Below are positions 27,615-37,342 of a DNA stretch of 64,000 nucleotides, in pieces; position 1 is the stretch's first letter, and each line of letters starts with the position of its first letter. The stretch is from NCBI GenBank assembly GCA_017627765.1, contig JAGAGD010000075.1, positions 1-64,000 of the forward strand. Direction: 5' to 3'. The notes below the pieces were generated by a model, which did not search any database, was not told where the DNA came from, and saw only the letters and a list, made by a program, of their open reading frames with translations. The translations under genes were made by a program, and so were the position numbers. The DNA comes from Prevotella sp. (GTDB lineage: Bacteria > Bacteroidota > Bacteroidia > Bacteroidales > Bacteroidaceae).

Positions 27615-27680
27615 ATTTAGTTTTGAGTTTATAAAGAGTTATTAAGTTTGTCAGTTTATAAGTTTATAAGCTTATAAACT
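27615..27680 (-). repeat. AGTTT-phased low-complexity spacer
   Basis: GAGTTTATAAAGAGTTATTAAG and AGTTTATAAGTTTATAAGC words fill the gap between the MFS and GH130 genes; same character as the patches at 19762 and 20847. Confidence 0.55.
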
Positions 27681-27686
27681 TTTTAC

Positions 27687-28964
27687 TTATGATTTATCTG
27701 GATATGTAAACGGTACAAACCATGTTATGAGCAAGGCAGGAATTGTGCAAATGAGAACAAATATAAAGAAGTTCTTGTAGCCTAAAGCATCGCTAACAAA
27801 ACCGCTTAGCATACCTGGCAACATTACTCCAAGATTCATTATTCCACTGGCAAAAGCATAGTGCGACATCTGATGACGTCCTGGAGCAATCTGCTGCATC
27901 ATAAATAGTGTCAATCCAACAAAACCGAAACCATATCCAAAATATTCAAGCACAATGCCAGAACCAATAACAAAAAGACTTTCAGGCTGGAATATGGCTA
28001 AAAGAGTATAGGCAACAAAAGGCAGGTTAAAAACTAATGCCAATGAAAATAAAGACTTCTGCAAACCACGATGTGCAATATAATATCCAGCAAGAATTGA
28101 GCCCAACACAAAGGCGGCTGCGCCAAAAGTTCCATAACAAAGACCAATCTCCTGCTCAGTGAGTCCAAGCCCTTGTTCTGCTCTCGACGATTTCAGGAAC
28201 AATGGTACTATTTTCATTACAAAACCTTCAGCAAAACGATATAAGATAATGAAACAAATATAGTAGACTATATGTTTCTTTCTGAAAAATTCTGCAAAGA
28301 CACTCCACAATTCATGCATCTGTTCACGAAAATCAGCAGCGTTATCAGATTTTTCACCACCAGACGGAAGAATGAAGAAATGATAGCACCCAAGAGCTAT
28401 CATCAACAAGCCGATGATGAGCATAATTATCATCCATGCTTTAACAACTCCAAACATATCAATGAATGTACCTGCAAGGTAGACCAATCCACCTGTAGCA
28501 ACGATCTTTGCAATATTATAAAATGCTCCCTGCCAGCCTATCCATCGCGCCTGCTCATCTGTTGACAACGAAGACATATAGACACCGTCCGCAGCAATAT
28601 CGTGAGTAGCCCCACTGAGGGCAACGACCGCAAGCATGCCTATAGTAACTGCGAAGAAACTGGAAAGCCCCAATGCAAAAGCCACGATTGAAAACATTAC
28701 ACCAGAAAGAACCTGAGTAACAACTACAAAGAACTTCTTTGTACGATACATTTCGAGGAATGGACTCCACAATGGCTTTAATGTCCATGGAAACATGATG
28801 AGCGAAGTCCACAAGGCTATCTCCGAGTCGCAGACTCCCATTCCTTTATACATTAAAGCACACACCATGTTGAGAACAACAAATGGCATACCCATAGCAA
28901 AATAGAGCGTTGGGACCCATGCTATAGGACTAACTTTCTTTAAGTCTGAACTGAATTGTTTCAT
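27687..28964 (-). CDS. MFS transporter, putative oligosaccharide importer
   Basis: The 425-residue inner membrane protein has about 12 hydrophobic segments and AmpG/MFS-like features (WTLKPLWSPFLEMYRTKKFFVV, ATHDIAADGVYMSSLS). It lies just upstream of the GH130 gene on the same strand, which suggests import of a mannose-containing disaccharide, though this is inferred from position only. The ATG at 28964 begins MKQFSSDLKKVSPIAW; an in-frame TTG 30 bases upstream gives an unlikely hydrophobic prefix. Confidence 0.85.
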   Translation of the reverse strand: MKQFSSDLKKVSPIAWVPTLYFAMGMPFVVLNMVCALMYKGMGVCDSEIALWTSLIMFPWTLKPLWSPFLEMYRTKKFFVVVTQVLSGVMFSIVAFALGLSSFFAVTIGMLAVVALSGATHDIAADGVYMSSLSTDEQARWIGWQGAFYNIAKIVATGGLVYLAGTFIDMFGVVKAWMIIMLIIGLLMIALGCYHFFILPSGGEKSDNAADFREQMHELWSVFAEFFRKKHIVYYICFIILYRFAEGFVMKIVPLFLKSSRAEQGLGLTEQEIGLCYGTFGAAAFVLGSILAGYYIAHRGLQKSLFSLALVFNLPFVAYTLLAIFQPESLFVIGSGIVLEYFGYGFGFVGLTLFMMQQIAPGRHQMSHYAFASGIMNLGVMLPGMLSGFVSDALGYKNFFIFVLICTIPALLITWFVPFTYPDKS

Positions 28965-29099
28965 TATAAATATTGTAGTTGAATGAAACTGCAAAAAAGC
29001 AAATTAAGGACAAGCCATAAACTTCATCATTAATAAAATTTATGGCATCCTACCTTCAATTAACTATTTTTCTTTATCATTAATCCTTTACGTCTTATT

Positions 29100-31409
29100 C
29101 TATTCATAAACATCTTCAATACCATCTGTTATAAAGTCATTCTTGACATGACAAGCATTGAATGTCTTTGGTATATCAAAATGAGCATCTGGACTAATAT
29201 TCAAAGACTTATCTGCATAGACGCGCTGCATGAATAATGCCCATATAGGCAGTGCAACAGCTGCACCCTGACCTGTAGATGTAGAACTGAAGTGAATGTC
29301 ACGGTCTTCTCCACCAACCCAACAACCACTTACAAGTTGAGGAGTGATTCCCATAAACCATGCATCAGAGTTATTATTAGTTGTTCCAGTCTTACCTCCT
29401 ATTTCAGATTCTATATTATAACGATAGCGGAGACGTCCGGCAGTACCACCTTCAACAACTCCCTTCAAAAGCTCAATCATCTTGAAAGAACTCTCTTCAC
29501 TGATAACCTCATTCGTAATTGGTTGGAAAGTATCAATGACATTTCCGTCGCTGTCTTCAATCCTACTTACAAACAGAGGTGCGCATCTGATTCCATGATT
29601 AACGAATGCCGTATATCCACTTACCATTTCACCAACAGAAACCTCACAAGGCCCAAGACACAAGGCCATTGAAGGATGAATGTCAGGATTATTGATACCA
29701 TATCTATTGAGAAGCTGAACAAAACCTGTTGGCGACATCTTACTCATCAGATAAGCAGAAATCCAGTTGTTTGACTGAGCCAATCCCCATTTCAATGTAA
29801 CCATCTGACCATAACGGCTATGGCTTCCATTTCGAGGTGTCCATGCCCTGCCTGCAACAATATAAGTCTGCTGACGGTTTGGCGCAACATCGCATGGGGA
29901 GAATCCATTTTCCATAGCCATGGAATAAAGATAAGGCTTAATAGTTGAACCAACCTGACGGCGTCCTCCCATACACATATCGTACTGGAAATGATAGAAG
30001 TCAACACCACCGACATATGCCTTAACAGCGCCTGTAGAAGGATCCATGCTCATAAAACCAGCTCTAAGCAGCGATTTATTATAGCGTATAGAATCGATAG
30101 GAGTCATAACTGTATCTACATCACCATGATAAGTGAAAACTGTCATTTCTGTTGGGGTATTGAACGCTTTCATAATATCCTCTTCCGAAGCTCCATTATC
30201 TTTCATTACTCGATAGCGTTCACTCTGCCTGATAGAGCGGTTCATAATATCACGAACTTGCTTAGCTGTAATATTATTAGAGAACGGAGCGTTCTTCTGA
30301 CCTCTCTTTTCCTTATTAAATGTTGGCTGCAAAGTCTTGGAAACATGTTCATAGACAGCATCCTCAGCATATTGCTGCATTCGTGAATCTATAGTAGTAT
30401 AAATTCGGAGACCATCAGTATATACATTATAAGGATCGCCATTTTTTTTCTTGTTTTTATTGCACCATCCATAAAGAGGGTCGGTTTCCCAAGTAATTGA
30501 GTCTATATGATATTGTCCCTTGTTCCATGAAGGATAATCATCAAGAGAAGGTTTCTTTGCCATCATGTACTGACGAAGGAACTCACGGAAATATGGCGCA
30601 GAGCCATCCTTATGGTCAATACGATGGAAATCAAGTTTCAGAGGTTCTTGTGAATAATTTCTATAATCAGCTTCCGATAAATATCCAACCTTTACCATCT
30701 GAGAGAGAACTACATTTCTACGCTCCTTACAACGTTCTGGATATCTTACAGGATTATAAAGAGAAGGATTTTTGCAAAGTCCGATAAGAGTAGCAGCCTC
30801 AACCATTGTCAAATTATTTGGCTCCTTATTAAAATAAGTCTTTGCCGCTGATTTGACACCAACTGCATTATGAAGGAAATCAAAATAGTTTAGATACATT
30901 GCTATGATTTCTTCTTTAGTAAAATTACGTTCAAGTTTTACGGCAATAACCCATTCTATTGGTTTTTGAAACAATCGTTCAAAAGAAGAATGTACTTTTT
31001 CGGAATATAGTTGTTTGGCTAATTGCTGAGTAATTGTAGAACCGCCACCAGCACTATGTTGGCGAAGAATTCCACGTTTAACAACTGCTCGAGTCAATGC
31101 TATAAAATCAATGCCAGAATGCTCATAGAAGCGTTCATCTTCAGTTGCTACAAGTGCATTTACTAAATGAGGTGAAAGATGAGAATAATTAACAGCGACA
31201 CGATTTTCCCTATTAACATTGTATGTACCCATTACCTTACCATCTGCAGAATATATCTGCGAAGCATATCGGCTAATTGGATTTTGCAAATCTTCGAAAT
31301 CTGGCATGTATCCAATCCACCCAAACCAGATAGCAATAAATGCAATAATAAATACTCCAAAAGCACCAAGCAATATGGTCCACAAAAGCTTAATTATCTT
31401 ATGTCTCAT
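29100..31409 (-). CDS. Penicillin-binding protein 1A (transglycosylase/transpeptidase)
   Basis: The 769-residue bifunctional peptidoglycan synthase has an N-terminal membrane anchor (residues 8-32), the GT51 domain with ALVATEDERFYEHSGID and GGSTITQQLAKQLY, and the transpeptidase domain with GSTIKPYLYSM (active serine), SNN (QSNNWISAY) and KTGTTNNNSDAWFMG. It polymerises and crosslinks glycan strands in the periplasm. The C-terminal tail after HFSSTSTGQGAAVALPIWALFM is short. The gene stands 136 bases upstream of the MFS gene. Confidence 0.95.
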   Translation of the reverse strand: MRHKIIKLLWTILLGAFGVFIIAFIAIWFGWIGYMPDFEDLQNPISRYASQIYSADGKVMGTYNVNRENRVAVNYSHLSPHLVNALVATEDERFYEHSGIDFIALTRAVVKRGILRQHSAGGGSTITQQLAKQLYSEKVHSSFERLFQKPIEWVIAVKLERNFTKEEIIAMYLNYFDFLHNAVGVKSAAKTYFNKEPNNLTMVEAATLIGLCKNPSLYNPVRYPERCKERRNVVLSQMVKVGYLSEADYRNYSQEPLKLDFHRIDHKDGSAPYFREFLRQYMMAKKPSLDDYPSWNKGQYHIDSITWETDPLYGWCNKNKKKNGDPYNVYTDGLRIYTTIDSRMQQYAEDAVYEHVSKTLQPTFNKEKRGQKNAPFSNNITAKQVRDIMNRSIRQSERYRVMKDNGASEEDIMKAFNTPTEMTVFTYHGDVDTVMTPIDSIRYNKSLLRAGFMSMDPSTGAVKAYVGGVDFYHFQYDMCMGGRRQVGSTIKPYLYSMAMENGFSPCDVAPNRQQTYIVAGRAWTPRNGSHSRYGQMVTLKWGLAQSNNWISAYLMSKMSPTGFVQLLNRYGINNPDIHPSMALCLGPCEVSVGEMVSGYTAFVNHGIRCAPLFVSRIEDSDGNVIDTFQPITNEVISEESSFKMIELLKGVVEGGTAGRLRYRYNIESEIGGKTGTTNNNSDAWFMGITPQLVSGCWVGGEDRDIHFSSTSTGQGAAVALPIWALFMQRVYADKSLNISPDAHFDIPKTFNACHVKNDFITDGIEDVYE

Positions 31410-31432
31410 GCTAATTTTTCTTTATTTGGGGA

Positions 31433-31440
31433 CAAAGATA
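31433..31440 (-). promoter_or_regulatory. -7 element of the PBP1A gene
   Basis: TATCTTTG on the minus strand, 24 bases before the ATG. No good TTTG partner is seen at the right distance. Confidence 0.4.
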
Positions 31441-31495
31441 AAATAAAAAAATGAGATTTCTTTCGAATTATGACAAATAAATTAAAAAATATTAG

Positions 31496-31552
31496 TAACT
31501 TCGCCGCGAAAATACACACATATATTGTATTCAGCTTAAAAACAGCTGTTTT
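31496..31552 (+). promoter_or_regulatory. glyA upstream region: weak -7 element and a 14 bp palindrome
   Basis: TAACTTCG (31496-31503) is one base from the -7 consensus. AAAACAGCTGTTTT (31539-31552) is a perfect palindrome about 35 bases further on, in the predicted leader, and could be an operator or an RNA hairpin. Confidence 0.35.
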
Positions 31553-31611
31553 CATTAATAAATTGATATAACCAAAATTTAATATAATCATTAAATCAAA
31601 CAAAATTTACA

Positions 31612-32892
31612 ATGAAAAGAGATCAAGAAATTTTCGACCTTATCGAGCGTGAACACCAGCGCCAGTTAAAAGGTATGGAGCTTATTGCTTCAGAGAACTT
31701 CGTCAGCGACCAGGTAATGGAGGCTATGGGTTCTTATCTTACAAACAAATATGCAGAGGGTTATCCTGGCAAGCGTTACTATGGCGGATGCCAAGTTGTT
31801 GACCAGGTAGAGCAATTAGCAATTGACCGTATCTGCAAAATCTTCGGTGCAGAATATGCTAACGTTCAACCTCACTCTGGTGCACAGGCTAATGCTGCAG
31901 TATTACTGGCTGTATTAAAACCAGGCGACACATTCATGGGACTTAACCTTGATCACGGCGGCCACCTCTCTCACGGTTCATCAGTAAACACAAGTGGTAT
32001 TCTTTATCATCCAGTAGGCTATAACCTCAACAAAGAAACAGGTCGTGTAGACTATGACGAAATGGAGAAACTCGCTTTGGAGAACAAGCCAAAACTTATC
32101 ATCGGTGGTGGTTCAGCATATAGCCGCGAGTGGGATTACAAGCGTATGCGTGAGATTGCAGACAAAGTTGGTGCGCTGCTCATGATTGACATGGCACACC
32201 CAGCAGGACTTATTGCTGCAGGCCTTCTCGACAATCCAGTTAAGTATGCTCATATCGTAACATCAACAACTCACAAGACTCTTCGTGGTCCTCGTGGTGG
32301 TATTATCCTCATGGGTAAAGATTTCGAAAATCCTTGGGGCTTGAAGACTCCAAAGGGTGTCACAAAGATGATGAGTCAGATATTGAACTCTGCTGTATTC
32401 CCAGGACAGCAAGGCGGTCCATTAGAACATGTAATCGCAGCTAAGGCTGTTGCTTTCGGCGAAATCATGCAACCAGAATTCAAAGAGTGGGCTCTTCAGG
32501 TTAAGAAGAATGCTGCAGTTTTGGCTGACGAGCTCACAAAACGTGGCTTCTACATCGTAAGTGGTGGTACAGACAACCACTCTATGCTTGTTGACCTTCG
32601 TCCAAAATATCCGGAATTGACAGGTAAGGTTGCCGAAAATGCTCTTGTAGCAGCAGATATAACTGTAAACAAGAACATGGTACCATTCGATACACGTTCA
32701 GCATTCCAGACAAGCGGTATTCGTCTTGGAACTCCAGCTATCACAACACGTGGTGCCAAGGAAGACTTGATGGTAGAAATCGCTGCTCTTATCGAAGAGG
32801 TTCTGAACGACCCAACAAATGAAGAGGTAATTGCAAGTGTTCGCAAACGCGTGAACGAAACAATGAAGAATTATCCTCTTTTCGCATACTAA
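31612..32892 (+). CDS. glyA: Serine hydroxymethyltransferase
   Basis: The 426-residue PLP enzyme interconverts serine and glycine with tetrahydrofolate as one-carbon carrier. Hallmarks are [19 protein letters not shown], the PLP lysine in [15 protein letters not shown] (K near 229), and [11 protein letters not shown]. Length and ends are normal. A large inverted repeat lies right after the stop. Confidence 0.98.
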   Translation: MKRDQEIFDLIEREHQRQLKGMELIASENFVSDQVMEAMGSYLTNKYAEGYPGKRYYGGCQVVDQVEQLAIDRICKIFGAEYANVQPHSGAQANAAVLLAVLKPGDTFMGLNLDHGGHLSHGSSVNTSGILYHPVGYNLNKETGRVDYDEMEKLALENKPKLIIGGGSAYSREWDYKRMREIADKVGALLMIDMAHPAGLIAAGLLDNPVKYAHIVTSTTHKTLRGPRGGIILMGKDFENPWGLKTPKGVTKMMSQILNSAVFPGQQGGPLEHVIAAKAVAFGEIMQPEFKEWALQVKKNAAVLADELTKRGFYIVSGGTDNHSMLVDLRPKYPELTGKVAENALVAADITVNKNMVPFDTRSAFQTSGIRLGTPAITTRGAKEDLMVEIAALIEEVLNDPTNEEVIASVRKRVNETMKNYPLFAY

Positions 32893-32900
32893 TTCATTAG

Positions 32901-33027
32901 TATAAAAAATCAGGCTAATTAGCAAATTAACTCTATTATTCAAGATTTATAGTTTAACCATGGTTAAGTTAATATCAAGGTTATCATTCATATAAATGTT
33001 AATTTGTTGATTAGTCTGATTTTTATA
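32901..33027. repeat. Long imperfect inverted repeat with central palindrome after glyA
   Basis: Left arm 32901-32931 and right arm 32998-33027 are complementary except for a one-base length difference and about four mismatches (TATAAAAAATCAGGCTAATT against its partner ending CTGATTTTTATA). The 66-base middle contains the perfect palindrome TTAACCATGGTTAA at 32954-32967, near the centre. It could end the glyA transcript, or be a small inverted-repeat element. Confidence 0.7.
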
Positions 33028-33053
33028 TTTAAGGCATAAATAATTCGTTTAGA

Positions 33054-33926
33054 ATGAAGTATATTAATTGGGGTATTATAAGCAGTGATGATGCTGAACA
33101 AAAGAACATTGAAGAATTGTTTAATTCGGTTAATGGATCTAAGGTTGTCGTCTGCGACAACGAAGACAATGCATTATCAATAATTAACTCCAATAAGATA
33201 AATGCCATCTACATTAACACAAAACCCGAACTACACGCAACCTATGCGATAATGGCCATGAATGCAGGCATTCCTGTGTTCTTAAACTATCCTTTGGCAA
33301 ATACTTATGACGATTGCATAAGAATTAATTATACTGCTGACAAAACAAAAATTCCTTGCTTTGTTTCTTATTACTTGAGATATCTCCCTTACTATAAAAC
33401 TATTAAGAATATTTTAAATGATGAAATTATAGGAGATATACTTCAAGTTAATTTCTGTTTCTATAGTACAGCAGAACACCAACTATTCTTGAATTATGCT
33501 TCACAGCAATTAGACATTCTGCAATATCTTTTTGGAATAATTACAGAAGCAACAGGCTTCTCTTCGCAACAAAGCAATAGCTATGATTATGACAGAAAAA
33601 CAATTAATGCCTGCCTAATGTTTGAGAAAGGTATTTCCGGCAGTTCATCTTGGTGTTTTGGAGTTCCCGAATGTGAAGAAAAAGATATTGTTGAAGTTAT
33701 TGGAAGTAAAGGCTCCCTACGGTTTTCAACATTCTCACATAAGCATATTCAAATTAATCAGAATGGAAACCTAAAAGACTACAATGACAAAGAAATACAA
33801 ACCCCACAGCTTCCTATTATCAAGGCGGTAGTTGAAGACCTTCAAGGTTTTAATGTCTGCAAATGTACAAGTGTATCTGCCACTCCAGTTAATTGGGTTC
33901 TTGACAGAATTCTAAGACATGTATAA
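33054..33926 (+). CDS. Gfo/Idh/MocA-family protein with lost catalytic motifs
   Basis: The 290-residue protein follows the Gfo/Idh/MocA fold order: nucleotide-binding half (AIYINTKPELHATYAIMAMNAGIPVFL), then the alpha/beta half (YYLRYLPYYKTIKNIL, IIGDILQVNF, LDILQYLFG, GSKGSLRF). However the normally conserved EKP triad reads NYP (VFLNYPLAN), the GxGxxG loop is replaced by GIISSDD, and the SHxxD-like histidine is a glutamine (ASQQLDILQYL). It probably does not catalyse the usual NAD(P)-linked oxidoreduction. It starts 3 bases ahead of no other gene upstream; the DUF4421 gene begins 3 bases after its stop, so the two are co-transcribed. Confidence 0.8.
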   Translation: MKYINWGIISSDDAEQKNIEELFNSVNGSKVVVCDNEDNALSIINSNKINAIYINTKPELHATYAIMAMNAGIPVFLNYPLANTYDDCIRINYTADKTKIPCFVSYYLRYLPYYKTIKNILNDEIIGDILQVNFCFYSTAEHQLFLNYASQQLDILQYLFGIITEATGFSSQQSNSYDYDRKTINACLMFEKGISGSSSWCFGVPECEEKDIVEVIGSKGSLRFSTFSHKHIQINQNGNLKDYNDKEIQTPQLPIIKAVVEDLQGFNVCKCTSVSATPVNWVLDRILRHV

Positions 33927-33929
33927 TTT

Positions 33930-35027
33930 ATGAAACGGTATTATCTCATATTTATATATGCCTTGTTTTGTTCTTTTGCCATTGCACAAAACGACACGAT
34001 AACTGTCAAAACAAGCGAGAAGCAGGCTGCAAATAATGGTAAAAGTAATTACGTGTATGAAAAGGTAAAAGATTTTAATAAGGTCGACACTTCATACATT
34101 GAACCACAGCATTACAATTTTACCGTAATGCTTCAAAACACAAACACTTACGATCTATACACAATAGAAAGCAAAAATGGTTATTCTATGGTTTTTGCTC
34201 CAGAACCTACTGTTAAAATCGGTCCTTATTTTGGCTGGCGATGGATATTCGCTGGATACACATTCGATATAGGCCACCTAAGCAATAACTCAAAGAAAGA
34301 ATTTGACATAAGCATATATTCTTCAAAAATCGGAATTGACCTTTTTTATAGAAAAACTGGAGAAGATTATAAAATTCGAGATATAGACTTAGGTAAGGAC
34401 ATAAATACAAAATCACTAAATGGCATGCCATTTGGCGGATTGTCTGTTGGAATTAAGGGATTTAACGCATACTATATTTTCAATCACCACAAATTCTCCT
34501 ACCCTGCTGCATTCAGTCAGAGCACACGACAAAAGCGCAGTTGCGGTTCTCCACTCATAGGGTTGGGATACACTCGACATGTACTTGGATTTGATTATAA
34601 TAAACTTCAAAGTTTGATAAAAGAAAAAATACCAGAATATGAGCAGCAAATAGACTCTGGACTTATGTTCAGCAAAATTCGCTATACTGACATATCCTTA
34701 TCTGGCGGCTATGCATATAACTATGTTTTTTCAAAAAACTGGCTACTTGCAATATCACTATCCCTCGCAATCGGCTATAAACACTCTTCGGGTGACTTAC
34801 AGCACAACGGATTTAGGTTCAGGGATTTCTCTTTCTCAAATATTAGTCTTGACGGAGTCGGTCGATTTGGTATTGTATGGAACAATGATAAATGGTACGC
34901 TGGGAGCAGCGCAATACTACACTCATACAACTACAATAAACCACAATTCTCAACAAGCAATTTGTTTGGTAGCATAAACATTTATGTGGGATTTAACTTT
35001 GGAAGAAGAAAAATGAAAGAGAAATAA
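33930..35027 (+). CDS. DUF4421 family outer membrane protein
   Basis: The 365-residue protein has a signal peptide (MKRYYLIFIYALFCSFAIAQ) and a series of amphipathic beta strands rich in aromatic residues (PYFGWRWIFAGYTFDIGH, SGGYAYNYVFSKNWLLAISLSLAIGY, YVGFNFGRRK at the end), as expected of a small outer membrane barrel. It matches the Bacteroidota family DUF4421. No function is established. It sits 3 bases after the Gfo/Idh/MocA-like gene and 49 bases before the DUF1460 gene. Confidence 0.8.
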   Translation: MKRYYLIFIYALFCSFAIAQNDTITVKTSEKQAANNGKSNYVYEKVKDFNKVDTSYIEPQHYNFTVMLQNTNTYDLYTIESKNGYSMVFAPEPTVKIGPYFGWRWIFAGYTFDIGHLSNNSKKEFDISIYSSKIGIDLFYRKTGEDYKIRDIDLGKDINTKSLNGMPFGGLSVGIKGFNAYYIFNHHKFSYPAAFSQSTRQKRSCGSPLIGLGYTRHVLGFDYNKLQSLIKEKIPEYEQQIDSGLMFSKIRYTDISLSGGYAYNYVFSKNWLLAISLSLAIGYKHSSGDLQHNGFRFRDFSFSNISLDGVGRFGIVWNNDKWYAGSSAILHSYNYNKPQFSTSNLFGSINIYVGFNFGRRKMKEK

Positions 35028-35076
35028 ACATTTATAAATTCAAAAACAAATGATACAAATAATAAATACAGCAAAA

Positions 35077-35937
35077 ATGAAAAAAGCACTACTATTTTTA
35101 TTTCTAATTACATTACAACTGCCATGCTACTCACAAATTAAACCAAATAATGTAAGCTATCAGAAACGTGACAGCATTGATGTAATAAACATAATAAATG
35201 AGGCTAAAAAACTGCCATTATCAACTAATCGTTTCTTATTTATTGCAAGAAAATTTATCGGCAGACCATACGTTGCCCATACACTTGAAATCAATAATGA
35301 GGAAAAACTCGTCGTAAATGTCAGAGAAGTTGACTGTACCACATTTGTGGAATATGTATTAGCAATAGAGCAATGTTTAAAAAATAAAAAATATTCTTTT
35401 GCTGATTTTTGCAATTACCTTGCCCAAGTACGATATATCAAAGGCAAAGTTGACTATACATATAGGCAACATTATTTCACTTTATGGATAAAGGACAACG
35501 CTGAAGATGGTTTCGTTAAAGAAATAAACACACCTAACCCTCCATTTACAAATGTTCAAACCGTTAATGTAAACTATATGACAACCCACGTCAGTTCATA
35601 TCGCATGCTTAATCTTCACAAAGAATGGATAAAACAAATTAGAGCTTTGGAGCAGAGCATAAACGGCAAACGATATAGATACATTCCAAAATCAAGAATA
35701 AGTAACACACAATTATTAAGAAGAACTATAAAAACAGGAGACATACTTGCTATTGTATGTAATAAAAAAGGACTTGACATCGCACATCTTGGTATTGCCG
35801 TATGGAAGAAGGATGGACTTCATCTGCTCAATGCCTCTTCAATTCACAAAAAGGTTGTAGAAGAACCAATGACACTGCGCAAATATCTATATAAACATCC
35901 ATCTCATTTAGGTATTAGAGTCATAAAAGTAAAATAA
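35077..35937 (+). CDS. DUF1460 family amidase-like cell wall enzyme
   Basis: The 286-residue exported protein (signal MKKALLFLFLITLQLPCYSQ) belongs to DUF1460, a NlpC/P60-like group that includes N-acetylmuramoyl-L-alanine amidases acting on peptidoglycan fragments. The catalytic cysteine is visible in VREVDCTTFVEYVLA and the histidine in LDIAHLGIAVW. It likely works in the periplasm on recycled muropeptides. An ATG 27 bases upstream would add nine residues ahead of the signal; the 35077 start gives a clean signal peptide. Confidence 0.85.
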   Translation: MKKALLFLFLITLQLPCYSQIKPNNVSYQKRDSIDVINIINEAKKLPLSTNRFLFIARKFIGRPYVAHTLEINNEEKLVVNVREVDCTTFVEYVLAIEQCLKNKKYSFADFCNYLAQVRYIKGKVDYTYRQHYFTLWIKDNAEDGFVKEINTPNPPFTNVQTVNVNYMTTHVSSYRMLNLHKEWIKQIRALEQSINGKRYRYIPKSRISNTQLLRRTIKTGDILAIVCNKKGLDIAHLGIAVWKKDGLHLLNASSIHKKVVEEPMTLRKYLYKHPSHLGIRVIKVK

Positions 35938-36002
35938 ATTTTGGCAGTAAACACTAATCGGGATAAAAAACAGACATAAATATAATAAAGAACTATTTAT
36001 TT

Positions 36003-36033
36003 TTTGTGTTTAGCATCAAAAATATTACTTTTG
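36003..36033 (+). promoter_or_regulatory. Promoter of the Rnf operon
   Basis: TTTG (36003-36006), 19 bases, TACTTTTG (36026-36033), an exact consensus match, 28 bases before the rseC-like ATG. Confidence 0.75.
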
Positions 36034-36061
36034 CAGAATATAAACACATGTATCTGGCTAA

Positions 36062-36490
36062 ATGAATAAGGTATATCACAAAGGAATTATTGAGGAGATA
36101 AAAGGCCGAAATGCACTTATTAGAATTGTACAGCACTCGGCATGTGATACATGTAAATCTGCAAAAAGATGTGGTATAAGCGAACAAAGAGAGAAAATAA
36201 TAATGATTCCAATTGGAAACATAGAAGTTAAGCGTGGAGAATTTGTTGATGTCATAGCCACACCATCTGATGGTATGAAAGCTATTTTTTATGCTTTTAT
36301 CATTCCATTGGCACTAATTGTTGTTACCCTCATATTAAGCTATATAGCTACCTCTAATGAACCTTTGTCGGCTTTAATAGCCATAACTATGCTTCTACCA
36401 TATTATGTGCTATTATATATCTTCAGAAAAAAACTATATGAAATATTCTCTTTTAGAATCGTAAAACAAAAATCATTATCATATAATTAA
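36062..36490 (+). CDS. RseC/SoxR-reducing-system family membrane protein
   Basis: The 142-residue protein has a cysteine cluster (SACDTCKSAKRCG) in a small N-terminal domain and two membrane helices (about 75-95 and 103-120), the layout of RseC. In Bacteroidota it leads the Rnf operon and is thought to assist assembly or redox maturation of the complex; this is inference from position. It begins the operon and is 3 bases from rnfB. Confidence 0.85.
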   Translation: MNKVYHKGIIEEIKGRNALIRIVQHSACDTCKSAKRCGISEQREKIIMIPIGNIEVKRGEFVDVIATPSDGMKAIFYAFIIPLALIVVTLILSYIATSNEPLSALIAITMLLPYYVLLYIFRKKLYEIFSFRIVKQKSLSYN

Positions 36491-36493
36491 TAA

Positions 36494-37342
36494 ATGAATT
36501 TCCTATTGACTGCTATTATCACAATGTGTGCAATCGGACTGGTTGCAGCAATAATATTATACTTCTGCTCTAAAAAATTTGCAGTAGAAGAAGACCCACG
36601 TCTACCTATTGTTAATGAGCTACTTCCTGGAGCCAACTGTGGCGGCTGCGGTTTTGCGGGATGCTCTGGCATGGCTGCTGCCCTAATTAAAGGTGCAGAC
36701 AATGGTTCTATCGAGGGACTTAACTGCCCTGTAGGTGGAAGTGAAGTTATGACAAAGATTGCAGAGCAGCTTGGACTTTCTATTTCTGAGACAAAACAGA
36801 AAGTTGCTGTAGTAAGATGCAATGGAAATTGTGAGCAAAGACAAAAAATAAATGACTATAATGGGCTTATGCAATGTTCTGCCATGAATGCCTGCGGAAT
36901 GGGCGAAAGCGGATGTGGATATGGATGTCTTGGTTGTGGGGATTGCGTTAGCGTATGCCAGTTTGATGCAATCAAGATAGACAGCGAAACCATGTTGCCC
37001 GTTGTTGATGTTGATAAATGCTCTGGTTGCGGAAGTTGCGTAAAACAATGCCCTCGTAACATAATTGAACTTAGAGCAAAACGTCCCAAAAACAGGATTA
37101 TATATGTCAGTTGTGTCAACCACGACAAAGGACCAATTGCAATGAAAGCTTGCAAGAATGCTTGCATAGGATGCAGCAAATGCCAAAAAGAATGTTCTTT
37201 CGAAGCCATTACAATTTCTGGTAATTTAAGCTACATCGACGATGATAAATGTAGACTATGCAGAAAATGTGAGAGCGTATGTCCTACACATGCCATCATA
37301 GCAAAGAATTTTCCACCAAGAAAAACAACAGTAGAACTATGA
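36494..37342 (+). CDS. rnfB: Rnf electron transport complex subunit B
   Basis: The 282-residue iron-sulfur protein has an N-terminal membrane helix, the four-cysteine cluster ANCGGCGFAGC ... NCPVGG, and several ferredoxin 4Fe-4S motifs (CLGCGDCVSVCQFDAI, CSGCGSCVKQCP, CIGCSKCQKECSFEAI, CRLCRKCESVCPTHAI). It receives electrons from ferredoxin. Its stop overlaps the rnfC start. Confidence 0.96.
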   Translation: MNFLLTAIITMCAIGLVAAIILYFCSKKFAVEEDPRLPIVNELLPGANCGGCGFAGCSGMAAALIKGADNGSIEGLNCPVGGSEVMTKIAEQLGLSISETKQKVAVVRCNGNCEQRQKINDYNGLMQCSAMNACGMGESGCGYGCLGCGDCVSVCQFDAIKIDSETMLPVVDVDKCSGCGSCVKQCPRNIIELRAKRPKNRIIYVSCVNHDKGPIAMKACKNACIGCSKCQKECSFEAITISGNLSYIDDDKCRLCRKCESVCPTHAIIAKNFPPRKTTVEL

